Part shown: piece by piece, positions 12,838 to 25,845 of the stretch
How the letters are laid out: each line of letters begins with the position of its first letter
How positions within the stretch are numbered: the stretch's first letter is position 1
Assembly (NCBI GenBank): GCA_010015675.1
Contig: ML976981.1
Span: forward strand, 101,071-165,070
Source: Byssothecium circinans
Taxonomy: Eukaryota; Ascomycota; Dothideomycetes; Pleosporales; Massarinaceae
Direction of reading: 5' to 3'
Length of the DNA stretch: 64,000 nt
Notes under the pieces: model-generated
What the model was told of the DNA's origin: nothing
What the model saw: the letters and a program-made list of their open reading frames with translations, nothing else
Databases searched by the model: none
Position numbers and translations under genes: made by a program

Positions 12838-15171
12838 ACCCAGAGGTAGCTGAGGCTTGTTGGTTATGGCTGTGCCTGCTCGAGCGATTAGATGTACTCG
12901 ATACGATCACCGTGATAGCATTAGCACCCACTCTTCTCCCGTCTTCTCCTCTCCGCCGCTTTTCTCATTTGCTCTTTGCGGTCTCGCTTTGTCCGCTTGG
13001 TGCGTGAGGGCTTCCGCTTCACGTCCTGCTTCCAAAACGCAGGCAACGTCGTCCTCGCCGGCGATTTCGCCTTCACAGTCCTCATTGCGGCCGCGGTAGT
13101 GAGTGTATAATGAGTGATGTGATGGTGAAAGAGGTTTTGATCGAGTAGAAGAATTGAGCTTGTGAGCTCATCGAGCGGTCGCTGTTTCCACTTCGGATGC
13201 TATGACGCGGCGTCACGAGACTGCGCGTCGAAAGGGGAAAGGACGACTCTCACCCAACTTGAGAAATTGGAACACGTCTTCAACTCACCGTTACATTCAA
13301 TGCCACCTCACAGCTGTGCCCTGCAGCATCCTTTGCCTTGCAGCGTCTTCGCCTGAACCTGCTGACATCGTACAACATCTTGAAGGGCTCCTGAATGCGT
13401 TTTCTAGAGCTTTCCCATCTGTGCTTCATGCCGTACACTGGCGCGCAAAAACCGCCGCGAATATCTGATCACCACCATCTCACGAGCTCCACATTGCTCC
13501 CGAGGTCCTTGTTGCTGGGTAGGCCTGTGGCGGCATCACAAATGGAGCATTCTTCTGCATAATGATCTAGACGGTGTCTTCCTTTGATGACAGGTAAGGT
13601 ATTGATTGGGACACAATTTTCCACGAACAACGCGTGAGAGTAGGGAAACAGGGTGAGAATTTGGGTCCGTCAAAGGCTGGGCGCTAATGCAATGCAGAGT
13701 GGATAGTTCAGCAGAGATCCCGAGTGCATGCCGCAAAAGTCAGATGGGATGGCATGGCGAACCTGCTGCTCACGGCAGTTTTCGTACTGCTGGAATTCAT
13801 AACCTCTTCGCACCTGTCAGACGGCGGCGAAGTGGCTTGACGATAGCATTTCCAGTTTACTCTCGCACACGTCCGGATAGGAGCAGCGCAAGTGCTTGGT
13901 GAGGTCGATCCTCTGACAGTATAGTGCAAAGCGCTGAACGCCAAGGTATCTCGTACGTCGTCATGAGGAAGGCAGGTTTGTGTGTAATTGTAAGGGTGAG
14001 ATTCGACGTGTCAAGGTGGTCAGATCAAAACCCAGCTAGCCTCATGGGTGACCTAAATTCGGCTCCCCTCTATTTTCCTAAACTGCGATTCCTCCTCCAC
14101 AACACCACAGTCGCACTTACTAGATTAATCCTGGACAGTTGCCTGTTCTCATCATGCACTTGTAACCCTCGTGCCGATGTTGCTGCAAACCGCTAGACCA
14201 ACTTTCGTCAAGCGGTGTTCGTAGTCCCAACGTGGTAGCATTAAGACTTCGACACGAAAAAATGAACGCCACATGGCTTCCATCGGTCAGTGAGCGGACG
14301 ATAAAGTGTATTCTTAATCGAAAGATACCAAAATGCTCAATCCCGGGGATTTCTAATCCCCCGTCTGAAGTTTTTCCTGAAGCGATGATTAACACGACAG
14401 GCGAAGGTGTACCTTGACTCCTGTCGAGCATCTCATCGAACATTCTGATCATCCTTAGGGCAAGGCCCTTCGCACCCAAAGCTAGCTGCCGATCGTTTCG
14501 GCTCTCTCAAAGCTTATTTACGCCACCAGCACCACGTCTTCGCGAACAAACGGTGGAGCCGCACGATCATCGTCAGGAGCTTCAAATGTGCCCAAGTTGA
14601 CTTGACAGCCTAATACAAACTAACAAGCTGAAAGGTGAATGGCAGTTTACGCCCTGTTTCAAATATAGAATCGAGTCTTTACAAGAACGTAGCAATCTTC
14701 TACAGTACGCTGCGGCCCAAAGGTACCCGAGCAATTCTTCTATATTATTCGACGTCTGTAGATAAGCTTCTAGTGCTCATGGCATAGCTCACTTCGATTC
14801 AAGAATTCGTCGTGGATAGCACCTTCAGAATCCAGATCGAACTTGGCGACTATGCACACAGTCTACCGGATCAGGCGAGTCCAATCCCCCAACCTCTTCA
14901 TACCTGGATATAATTACCGCCGCCAAGCAAACTATGTATGCATGCATGACATTGGTACAGCTCGCTTACGCGAAGTAACAGAGCTGTGTAAAACAATAGA
15001 CCAATTTTCTTGCCGCTCCAACAAGCCCACAGCCATTTCGTATCACAACTTCTGCACTCAGAAGTCGAGTCTCGAGCACAGCTCAAGGGCGTACACACCA
15101 TGAATGGGAACTGACCGGTGGATAACTTGCTATTTTCATCTACCCTTGAGGTGCTCTTTACCAGGTAGAAG
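12838..15171. other. Intergenic, no supported gene
   Basis: About 2.3 kb with only short overlapping frames on both strands (largest about 119 codons at 14120-14479, minus). No domain, signal peptide or plausible exon chain is visible. The last part is the peroxidase promoter. Confidence 0.45.
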
Positions 15172-15177
15172 TATAAA
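15172..15177 (+). promoter_or_regulatory. TATA box of the peroxidase gene
   Basis: TATAAA 126 bp before the peroxidase ATG; a typical distance for a strongly inducible fungal gene. Assignment is by position. Confidence 0.45.
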
Positions 15178-15302
15178 GAAGCTCTCCATGGTTCACTTGA
15201 CATGAGCATCCAGGTTCATATTCCCTCATTCCTATGACCTAATACCTAAGAACCTCGTTGGTCTCTATTCGTTCTTCAATCCTTCAATCGTCAATCTACA
15301 TA

Positions 15303-16286
15303 ATGTATATTTCATCCTTTATATCAATCCTAGCTGCTGCCAGCACCACCCAGGCTTTCCATCTGTTCGATATGAAAGCAGCAGCAGACATCACACGCTC
15401 TGTGAGCGAGGCCGCTTCCAACCTCTTCACCCGACAAGACCAATGTGCAGTCTGGAAGGAGATCTCCACCACGCTCACCGCACAATTCCTCGCAGACGGC
15501 CAATGCACCGACCCAGCCCGCGCAGCCATCCGAGCAGCCTTCCATGACTGCTTCAACGGTGCCTGTGACGGATCTCTCATCCTCGCCAATGAATGTTCCA
15601 ATTCAGAGAACACTGGTCTCGAACAACTATGCGGCACTCTCGGCACCCTCGCTTCAGAGAAGAACGTGGGTGTTGGTGACTTGATCCAATTCGCAGCTGG
15701 TACGCATTTATACCCAACTTCACACACACTATACCCACTAACACCCACAACAGCCCACGCCATCAAAACATGCCCGGGCGGCCCCACCGTCCCCTTCAAA
15801 TTCGGCCGCAAAGACTCCAACACCGCAAACGCCCTCGGTGTCCTCCCCAGCGGAAACGCCAGCGCCACCTCCCTAATCTCCCTCTTCGCCTCCAGAGGCT
15901 TCTCCGCCACGGACCTTGCTGCCCTCATCGGCGCGCACACCGCTTCCAAACAATTCGTCACCATTCCCTCTGCATCGGGTCAGCCCCTCGACTCTACACC
16001 CGGCCAATGGGACAACAGGTACTACTCGGAAACGCTCGCGGGGAAAGCGCCAGTTACTCTACAGTCAGATAAGAATCTTGCGGAGGATTCGGTTACGAAA
16101 GCGCCGTTTGTGTCGTTTGCGGCGAGTCAGACGGTTTGGGCGGCGGCGTTCGTGCCGGCGATGACGAAGATGAGTTTGATTGGCGTCGCGGGGGTTACGT
16201 TGACGGATTGTACGGGGGCGTTGCCTGGAGGGAGTGGGACGAGGGATGTTAAGAGGGGGCCGCTTTTAAGGTCGTGGAGGTGGTGA
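15303..16286 (+). CDS. Secreted class II heme peroxidase
   Basis: Uses hydrogen peroxide to oxidise aromatic or other donors outside the cell. Exons 15303-15699 and 15754-16286; the 54-nt intron is a multiple of three, so the frame stays open through it. The product is 309 residues. ATG at 15303 is chosen because it begins a signal peptide of ~18 residues ending at TTQA. The distal heme site RAAFHDC has Arg77 and His81; the proximal site is IGAHTAS with His194. Cysteines and a Gly-Asp-Gly-Ser calcium-type loop (ACDGSLI) fit the class II fold. It resembles the generic ascomycete class II peroxidases rather than basidiomycete lignin peroxidases. Mn-site and surface-Trp residues could not be assigned, so the substrate is unknown. 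Confidence 0.93.
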   Translation: MYISSFISILAAASTTQAFHLFDMKAAADITRSVSEAASNLFTRQDQCAVWKEISTTLTAQFLADGQCTDPARAAIRAAFHDCFNGACDGSLILANECSNSENTGLEQLCGTLGTLASEKNVGVGDLIQFAAGTHLYPTSHTLYPLTPTTAHAIKTCPGGPTVPFKFGRKDSNTANALGVLPSGNASATSLISLFASRGFSATDLAALIGAHTASKQFVTIPSASGQPLDSTPGQWDNRYYSETLAGKAPVTLQSDKNLAEDSVTKAPFVSFAASQTVWAAAFVPAMTKMSLIGVAGVTLTDCTGALPGGSGTRDVKRGPLLRSWRW

Positions 16287-18314
16287 GTGGTGGCTTAGGG
16301 TTTAATGTGTAATGTGTTTGGATGAGGTTGGGATTAAATGGTCTTCTTGCTAGGCATGGCGTTTGTGGCGTTTCTCTGGTTCTCTAGCGGCGTGTACCTA
16401 TATAATTAATCCTTTTGTGGTTTCTTGCCCTCTCCTTGGTGTACCTCTTAGCCGAATACCATGATTACTCCCACCCACCCTTCGTACACTATATCTACAT
16501 TATTCATAGCGACATCATGCTAACTCCCGCACATTCCGCAGATGCACGTACCACAACACTAGAACCAAAAGCCCTGCGATGCTTAGCAAGTTTTAACTAT
16601 GGGGTGCGCAGACAGACTCCTGAAACCTAACTATGTATATACCCGTAGCCTTGACCAAGGAAGGAAATAAAAGGAGTTCCGACCATGGAGCATTCTATAT
16701 TCATGCTAATGTGTGCCATGGTGCAACGTCCTCGCGGGATGGAGGAATAGTGTGAACTTATCACGTTTAGAGTGGAAATAGAAGTGAGAACTCAGTTATT
16801 TCATCCTACCTATCCGTCCCGTGCAGAATATAACCTTCAACCCGCCTCGACGATATAGTGACTTTGACTACCTCATACGAAAGCGAATTGTTATCACATC
16901 ACTCCAATTCTCCAGAGAACAAGCACTCACGAAGTACCCATCTCGTAGTTCCAGACGATGCGCTATCCAGCAACATGCACATCGTTCAAACCACCAACTA
17001 CGTCCAAACCTCACCCCCTCAAAGAGATACAAAGCAACTACATGTCACATCCGTACTTTTGCCGCTTCGATTCCCGTCTGCTACGACAGCTAAGGTACTC
17101 TTGCATTGACGGCGCAGTGACAGATAACGGCTGCCGGGCGCTGGACGCTGGGCGATGCATGCAGTCTCCGCTAGGCTAAAGAGAACATGGAGACTATCCA
17201 ATTGCGACAAGATGAGACGCGGGCCCTATCTACTGCAAGTCCCGATAGGGCTGCATGGTGTGGTGCGGTGCGGTGCGATCGGTGGACGACCTGGCATGAC
17301 GTCGGGATTTGGGAGTGGGGAGTAGAAGTCATGTCAGGTTCACGTTCATTAATGGCGGAAAGGCAATCTGCACATTTACGCATGTATATGTATGTATTAC
17401 GTACTATATATATAGACGCGGATAATCTTTCCTCTGCTATTATCCTTGCGATAGTCTAGTCTGGAAAGGTGAAGATTGTATCTCCTACGTTGAGAAGCTT
17501 TTGAATTCCGCATCACAGTTTGAGTGGTATTCAATAACTTGACTTACCACTTCTTAACTTAAAAAGCAGAGTAAATCCCAAGCAACGCGCCTCTCCCACC
17601 AACATTACACTTATTGTTATCCCAACCTCACCTCCCTCCCATTGCACGAATAAAACCCTCCAAACCCTTCGCGAGGCTGGTGCTTACTTACACACTTCTC
17701 CCCCCCCGGTTTTGGCGCAGCTGAAACAACGGAGGAGGAACCTGTACTTGAATGGCGAATGCTATCACTGCGGGAAATACCCTTCTTACCCGGCTCTGTA
17801 GCGTTGATCCATTAAATATTACTGGGATTTTGGCTCCTGGATCGTGGGGTGGTGGATATTTGATGGTGGGTTGCGGCTGAATGTTTTTGTAATGAGCCTT
17901 GGTGAATGGGTTTGAATCGTGGAGTTTGCGAGAGCGGGGGGCGGGGGTTGGAATGGAATCAACGAAACGTTTGTCTTTGTAAACTCGATCTGATGAAAGC
18001 TAGCAACAGAAATCGAGTTGCGAACACACGCAGAGGGAGGGTGCACATGGCAATGGTAAGTAAAATAAAAGACCAAGGAATTACATTAGCATTGCAGGCA
18101 ATACAGCAGGAGAAAACAACTAAGTCAACAACAGTAAAAGTAGAAACCGCCCAAACTCTGAGCTGTCCTAGAACTACCAAAAGACGCCGGAAAAGCGGTG
18201 TCTGCGCCCTTTGAAACCCCACAGACCTCAATCCACCCAAGCGCAAATGCTGTGCGGTCAAATAGAGCCGAAAGCCGAAAAAAGAAAGCAGCGTTTCGAA
18301 AGCCCGTCGAAATG
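16287..18314. other. Intergenic, no supported gene
   Basis: About 2 kb between the peroxidase and the convergent Zn2Cys6 gene. Short frames only. A C-rich tract lies near 17700 and a G-rich tract near 17935. Nothing else is seen. Confidence 0.45.
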
Positions 18315-21054
18315 CTAAGCCGATGAAGATGAAGCATTCGAAGAAACTGGCTCCTGTAGCCAACTGTTGAAGCATTCGTCATTGACTACCGAAGACATGA
18401 GCTTGAAAGCCCAGAACTCAGCGCCGCGCTCCATATGAGACGTGCCGGCCGTGACGGGCCCTGAAGTATATGTCAGTCCATAATTTGGCGCGCTCGAAGA
18501 AGGGTAATCGACTCACAGGAAAGATCCAAGTCTATATGTTTCATCATGTCCCACCAGTTCCATTCCGGTGCCGATGCATTTATTGTTGCTTCCGAGGACA
18601 TGACACTATCTCGTCTTTCCTGTTCAGTGACCTCCGAATAGGCATCCAGCTTCTCCCACGGAATGTCAAAGTCCAATGGTTCCCCACCAATGGGACTGTT
18701 TGAAGCGCGTCCCATGAAAGCTTTGAATTTAGCCAAGTATGAAAAGTACATCGAGCGTTCTCTGCTGCGAGCTCGGCTGACCAAGCCGAGGACGATAATA
18801 GGAAGAAGTATGTAACGGACATAGACGGGATCAGCATTGTCATGGAGAGACGCTAGTGCTGTGTAAAGAGTGGCAAAGGCTTCATTATGGATATCGTAGC
18901 GAGCATTCCATATTTGGGGCGTCGGTGGTTCCGTAAAGTGCAGAGGTGATGGCAGTGGCGACGGACTTGCCGATAATGACTCGGTTAAGAAGGGTTCGGC
19001 CGTAAGGTAATCGGAGTCTGTTATATCGTCCGTGATGCTGCTGTAGAAAGCACCAAGATCATCTTGTGGTACGAAGACTTCCTCCGGCTGAACGGCGAAT
19101 GGTGGCGGGGTTGAGGGGTGGGATCGCTGTTGGGGCAATAAGTCTAGACGTCCGAAATATAAAAATCGCAGCACTAGGATCGTGACTGCTGACTTCCAGG
19201 CCGCATTGATTGTGTTCCAGCACTCGGCATTTACGTCTGTACTACAACGGAGTTAGCGGCAATAAACTGTGACAAGGACCGAACTGAACTCACAAAGTTG
19301 AATTCTCTCCATGAGCGTCTTTCAGAGATTTTGTAGCATCCTCAGGCTGGAATGAAAGCACCTCGAGCAATATTTGCTCTCTCTTATGCATGTCGGTAAA
19401 GGTAATTGGGTGATTCCTCCCATGCACCGTTTGAGCGCAAGTGCCAACATCCCACAAGGCCAGCGTCAAGGTTGTAGGGCATGGGTTGAATATCTTTCTC
19501 TTGACGAGATCCGAGTGGCACAGCACTTCCAAAGCCGTCCGCGTGATCTGTTTTGGCTTCGTAATCGGAACATGAGAAAGAATGCCCCACATCTGCTGCA
19601 AGTCAGACAAATCGTAGGTGTGACACCGGGAGACGTACCGTTTCGAAATGCGCCACATGGAAGAATGGAACTTGTAGGTGGGGGTAGTGGAAGGCTAAGT
19701 TTTCAATTCCACCGAAAGATGACATGACATGCATGGAACCAAGGGTATGGACCTTCCAACGGTTCATTCCATGTTCGAATAACTAGATTTCAGTGAGTGT
19801 GGTCTCTAAACCATTCCACAGTAGAGCCTTACATCCATGGCAAAAATCAATATACCAGTACAGATGACGACATCAGGTTGAAGGTCGGTGTGGTTTTCTG
19901 CAGATTTCATTGAACGATTGTAGCTTTGGAAGATGTTGACTTTGGTCTCCAAAGCAAGGCGTTCCCATGCACGATTGCCTGGATGCCGCGATGCCATATG
20001 CACAGCTGCAATCCCAAGGATACAGTTGACGATGCTCCTCGGTAGCTTCTGGGTAACTCCGTGAGAAAGTGGTGCTAGTTGGCGATCGATGACTTTAGTT
20101 TCCTTGATGGTGATTCTTTCGGCACATATTGTCGAATTATCTGATGCATTGTCGCGTAAGTGTATGCTATTGAGGTTCGCATGTGATTATAAACTTACAG
20201 TACGCCATAAGCTCTGCCAGCTGACTTTGATCGGCGACAACATCGTTGCAGCAATTGTCCGTCGTGTGAAGCCCAAGGTGAGCTGCTTGTTTCAGAGCTG
20301 TATCGACTTGCTGTTGGACGCTGCTTCGAACCAAGTTGATAACATTGCCTACTCAAGTCAATGATGAGATTTCCACAAATTAGGGAACTAGACGCACTAT
20401 CAACGACTGGCTTGGATTTCCCCTTGAGCTTTCCCCTGACAGCAACTCCATCTGCCCATCTAGCTCAGTGGACCAAGTCAGCGACTGTTCTCGGCGAAGA
20501 AATTCGTGAAGGAATGCAAAGCTTTAAGCGTAGCTCATACAAGGTCGGGCATGGCATGGGTGTTGTACCTTAGTGGTTTCTGATAGCCCAGGCACGGCAC
20601 ACCTTTCTTCCTACATTTAGCACTTTCATACAAATTAGCTCACAGCTGTATGATTGGTCCTTTAGCAGAACACTCACCAAGTTGGCAATATACGGTCGCA
20701 TTTGACATGCCGCCTGCGACATGTATAGCATTGAACATCGGATAATTCTGGAAGCCCTTCGGATGGAGTGTTCGAGCGGGAAGGCCCGTCGCCCCTTCTT
20801 GGCCGCGATGAAGCAGTAGAAAGCATCTTTCTTGGGTTCTTTGCGTGTATACGGATGTATTTGCGGATTTCTGTCGACGGCATGCTTGGAGGTTTTATAC
20901 GCTTCTTCCTCCTATGTTCCATTGGGGTTGTGGACCGTTTATGGCGACTATGGTCGTAGGGCTGTGAACGGCGGTGCACGCTCCGAGGTGCCACCTTATG
21001 GCTGATGGATGTTGAAGCCATTGAAGCTGTAAAAAGAGACGTAGATTCGATCAT
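18315..21054 (-). CDS. Zn2Cys6 transcription factor with fungal-specific C-terminal domain
   Basis: Predicted nuclear DNA-binding regulator. Supported exons on the minus strand: 20678-21054, 20569-20622, ~20394-20521, ~20199-20348, 19833-20140, 19639-19782, 19294-19595, 18517-19241 and 18315-18460. The zinc cluster is split by the first intron (55 nt). Joined, it reads CYTCRRRHVKC then CAKCRKKGVPC, giving the exact C-x2-C-x6-C-x6-C-x2-C-x6-C spacing. Downstream segments such as AYYNSTICAERI, ILGIAAVHMASRHPGN and VICTGILIFAMD match the fungal_trans_2 (DUF3468) regulatory domain. The N-terminus is basic and Ser-rich. The join between the third and fourth exons is the least certain (weak donor GTCTAG). 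The last intron (18461-18516) contains the TTTGGCGCGCTCGA motif of the left-end repeat. Target genes are unknown. Confidence 0.85.
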
Positions 21055-22894
21055 GCCCGATGAATGCGGAGAGGAACGAGGCGCGATCTGGGGCGGTAAG
21101 CCCCAAGCGAAGAGTACTGATTGGACGTCTCCAGCCTCAAAGTCTGCCTGCAGCCAAGGTACTTATTTCAAGATGCGCAAAGCAGGGTGAGTAATCACCT
21201 TAAATCGAGCGAGATCCACCCCTGCCTTTCTCTCGTGGATGCCCTATCTGGGTCTAGCTCGAGGGTGGCCATTCACTCCACCGACTCTTCAATTGCATCT
21301 ATGCCTCTTCGATCGCTAGGTGCCTGCTCTAGCTACACTTCCAGGGATATAGCACAATACAATGGTACTGTCGCCACGAACAGCTCGCGGTGGCGCAGCC
21401 AGCCTCGACGACGACTTGGCGTCATGACGGATGTTGCGTTCATCTGACCGACTATTCGATCTAGATGTCGGCAGCTACTGTAACGTGCGATATAGTCAGT
21501 GCCCCCCGTTGCAGCTGAGAGGAGGCGGAGTGGGAAGGGGTCCGGGGGACGACGATTTTAGACCTCGGACACGGTCCAATCACATATTGGAAGTGTGTTA
21601 GTCATCTCGCTAAGACTTCCTCCCATCAGGCTTGGAGAGACCTCGGGAACTTCTTACTCACGCCACCTAGGATTCTTCAGCCAGCTAGCGCAGCATGCTG
21701 AACAATGCACACACGTCTCTCCCGATCGGAGTCGGTATGGGTTGCTTCTTCTCCTCTCCCCTTGGCAGGTTCCTGCATGTGGCGGGCTGAAGCGACTTGG
21801 GAGGTTTGGGTTTCCAACGGACAACAGCATCGATGTCTCTTTCTACAAGCCTTATCGCACATGGTGACCTATTTCTGAATACGAATTCCTGGCCAAGCCC
21901 ACCTTGGCGTGCTTATATGGACCCCAATCCAATTAATTCTGCGCATCAACATCACCTCTATCACTCGGCAAGATAAGTTCGAAAACGGAGAACTGCGTCG
22001 ATTCATCAACGGGTGACAGCAAGTGCCCGTCAGCAGCGACAGCTCTCAGTACTCGCCAAAACATATCTCGCAGGGCAGGAACTCCGTTCTAATTATGGCT
22101 CTTTGACACCCATACAAGCATCAGAAGTCCTTCACTAAGGGGAAGTTGTCATGATACGACCTTGGAAGCACCGATTCTACCTTCGGATGCCTCTGAGGAG
22201 CCTGGAAGCCTCGACGTATTTCCAGTTTCATAAACAACAGTACTGTGTATGGGCTTATAAAGGCCACAAGAATAAGAAGAAGATAGCAAAACACTTCAAT
22301 CCAAAGGATGCCTACTCGGACCAAGAAAAGAGTTCCCAGCCCACTGAGTATTTGATACTGTCTCTGAATGACGGCATTTTCTATCCTCATGCGTCCGTCC
22401 ACCTTTCAATTTACCCGGTCCTCATCAAGATGTACCCATCCAAACTAGGAACACGAACGTTCTTGCTACTGTGAATCAAGAAGAATTGCAGAGCTGGGTT
22501 CGTGCAACAGAGAAATTTCATTAGGCCCTTAAAGTAAGTCCAATTATTTGCATTCCTAACTACCGATGGTCGAGAGGGTATCTGGTCTAACCCCGCTTTC
22601 AATACACTCGAGCCATGCAACTACCTTGTCGGGCTAGTACAGAGACGGCAATGCAAGGTACAACTTCGCGGGGAGTGCTGTTTAATTGCCGGGATCGCTT
22701 CTCGCTAGACAACGATATCATCATCCCATCGGCCTATCTTTGGTCCACAGCTTCGCTTCAATGCTACTCCATACTACGCTGGTCGGAGGCATTCACTCCG
22801 TCGCCAAAACACATAAAGGTGGTGAGGCTCACAATTCTCTATATATGACGATACGAATTGCTGTGCGTAGACATTCCTTTCTTCATCAAGCTCG
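21055..22894. other. Intergenic, no supported gene
   Basis: About 1.8 kb between the divergent Zn2Cys6 and beta-galactosidase genes. Only short frames are open. TATATA occurs at about 22840, 50 bp before the galactosidase ATG. The region probably holds the promoters of both genes, and adjacency makes co-regulation possible. Confidence 0.4.
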
Positions 22895-25793
22895 ATGGCC
22901 GACAGGATGGCTTTCAGCACGCGGAAACTTCTCGCATTGGGCCTAGTTCTGGCAAGTTTTCTCGAAACTTCAACGGCGCTCGCCTCGAGAGCCTCGCCGC
23001 AACGATCAACATCCGGCCGTGAAAAAATCAGTCTCAACAGCAACTGGCGTTTCCAACGGACGGAACACAACCCCGACGGACTCGTATACGACCTCCGACC
23101 CGACACATCCTATCTCAATGGCTCGGCCGCACAGATCCTGAAGCTATACATTCTCCCATCTGGCAACGAATTCATAAAAGATGCTTCGAGCCGTCACGAA
23201 CGACCGAGCGGCAATCCAGCGAGTAATGTCACATTTGCGAACGCCGATTTCGACGACAGCAACTGGGAAACGATCACACTTCCGCACGACTGGGCTATCA
23301 AAGGAGCCTTTTACGTCGGCCAAAATGTTCCAGTTGGCGGCGGTATGGGACGGCTACCCATCCAAGGCGTTGGTTGGTATCGTCGCGAAGTTAGTTTTTC
23401 ATCCGCGGATCAAGGAAGACAGATTTATCTTGAAGTTGATGGTGCCCAATCTTACGCTATGGTCTGGCTCAACGGACAACTCGTCGGCGGCTGGCCTTAC
23501 GGATACGCTTCTTTCCGCTTGGATCTCACACCTTTTGTGAACTTCAACGGGGCCAACTTGCTCGCTATTCGCGTGGACAATCCAACTGAGTCGTCGAGAT
23601 GGTATCCGGGCGGAGGCATCTATCGCAACGTTTGGCTAACGAAGGTGGACACTGTGGCCGTCAGTCAGTGGGGCACCTATGTTGTCACGGAGAATGTGAC
23701 CACAGAGTCAGCGACTGTGAAGATGGTCATCCAGGTGGAGAGCAAGTCAAACTCAACACAATCCGTCGACATTGCTACTGACATCCACGTACTGGACCCA
23801 AAGACAGGAAGTCCTGGAGGAAAGGTAGCCGAGTTCCCACGGTTTACCTCAAGTTTCAACTCAAGCGGAAAGCAAGCGATTACACAAACCTCCGTTGTCG
23901 AAAATCCGTTGCTATGGGGACCTTGGTCGATACAGACGCCCAACTTGTACGTGGCCGTCACGCGCCTATCCAGCCAGAACCATACCTTTGATACATACGA
24001 AACGCAATTCGGTATTCGCACGTTCGTTTACGATGGCACCGAGGGACTCTCGATCAATGGCCAGAAAATACGCATTCAAGGTGTAAACAATCATCACGAT
24101 CTCGGTGCCATCGGTGCAGCCTTCAACGTTCGTGCTGCAGAACGCCAACTCGAGATCTTAAAGGAGATGGGCTGTAACGCAATTCGGATGTCGCACAATC
24201 CTCCAGCACCGGAGTTGCTCGAATTGACGGACCGCATGGGTTTCATCGTCATGGATGAGATTTTCGATACTTGGCAAAAGCGCAAAACGAGGAATGACTT
24301 CCATCTCATCTTCAATGACTGGCACGAGCCAGATCTGCGAGCCTTCATTCGTAGAGACAGAAATCACCCCTCTATTTTCTCCTGGAGTATTGGTAACGAA
24401 GTTGGTGAACAACAAACCAATGAGACCGGCGCGGCGGTCGCCAAGATATTGCATGACATTGCTCACGACGAGGACCCAACACGCCCCGTCACCGCATCGA
24501 TGAATTTTGCGAAGCCTTATATGGCCTTTCCCAAAGAGCTTGATTTGCTTAGTCTGAATTACCAAGGCGAAGGGATATATGACACGCCTCCTTTCTCACA
24601 ACTCCCCGGCGCGGATACCTATGGGACTCCTTCGCAATACAAACCTTTCCATGAAACGTTTCCAGAGAAGCTTCTCCTGTCCAGCGAATCTGCTGCTGGG
24701 CTTAGCACACGAGGAACATATATTTTCCCCGTATTTGCTGGAACCAATGCACCGGTCAATGATACAAGTGGTGGTAATTCGACCACTCGGCAAGTCTCCG
24801 ACTATGGAGTATATGCGGCGAACTTCTCTTCCTCTCCCGAGAGAGTCTTCTCAACACAGGACCAGCATCCTTTCGTAGCTGGAGAGTTTGTATGGTCCGG
24901 ATTTGATTAGTAAGTTTTAAGTAGTGTTGCTAAGATGAGTTTTGCTAATAATGCACAGTCTCGGTGAGCCTACACCTTACTATTCCGCCCGCTCGAGCTA
25001 CTTTGGCCCCATCGACCTTGCTGGTTTCCCCAAAGACAGATACTATCTGTATCAAACACGCTGGGTTCCCGATTTGAAGTCAGCGCACATACTGCCGCAC
25101 TGGACCTGGCCGGATCGTGTTGGACAGGTTACTCCCGTGTACGTATCTCCCTGGTAAATAGTGCATGAACTGAGACATCACATGGGATGTCGATTTCAGG
25201 CACAGTATAGGCGTTAGGCGTACCGAAGACCCTCTAGATGAGCTTCACTGACTTTGCACCCAAATTTTAGGCATGTCTTCTCCAGCGGCGACGAAGCTGA
25301 GCTCTTCCTCAACGGCAGGAGTCTAGGTAGGCAGAAGAAAGCCGAGTTTTCGTACAGGTTCCGATGGGATGAGGTGGTGTACGAGCCCGGTGAGCTTCGT
25401 GTGGTGACCTACAAGAATGGTACAGAGTGGGCGAACGCTACCAAACGAACTGTTGGTCCGGCGGCGTCACTTCGCGTGAGTGCCGATAGGACGAGTATTG
25501 CAGCTGATGGGCTCGACCTGAGCTTCGTCAAGGTGGAAGTGCTAGATAAGGATGAAAACATGGTTCCTGAGGCGAGCAACAGTATTACTTTTGCTGTTGA
25601 AGGCGCGGGAGAGTTGGTTGCAACCGACAACGGGTTTCCAGCGGATTTCACCCCGTTTCCCGAGAAGACGAGGAACGCGTTCAATGGACTTGCATTGGGC
25701 ATTGTAAGGGGAAGTGGTAGCGCCGGGTCAATCAAGGTCACTGTGTCCGCTTCTGGGCTGCAATCAGGTGAAGTCATCATAAGCACTTCATAG
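22895..25793 (+). CDS. Secreted beta-galactosidase, glycoside hydrolase family 2
   Basis: Retaining glycosidase that releases terminal beta-linked sugar, probably galactose, outside the cell. Exons 22895-24909, 24959-25138 and 25271-25793 give 905 residues. A signal peptide spans ~1-30 (a second Met at residue 5 is also possible). The sugar-binding domain contains LPHDWAIKGAF, VGWYRRE and RVDNPTESSRWYPG. The TIM barrel contains NHHDLG, RMSHNPPAPELL and SIGNEVGEQ, with Glu502 the expected acid/base. Glu598 in LLSSESAAG is the probable nucleophile. GEFVWSGFDYLGEPTPYY crosses the first intron, and a C-terminal domain (AELFLNGRSLG) follows. The second intron is 132 nt, longer than usual here. Family assignment is secure; exact sugar specificity (galactosidase versus related GH2 activity) is not. 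Confidence 0.92.
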
Positions 25794-25845
25794 AGAAGCA
25801 GAAAAACCTTTTAACTTTCACCATGTTGTCTCTCTTCCTTTCCGA

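Noticed and set aside
22121..22402. Minus-strand hydrophobic frame of 93 codons as a membrane protein
   Set aside because: The hydrophobic stretch alone is weak evidence; no homologous pattern, promoter or exon neighbours.
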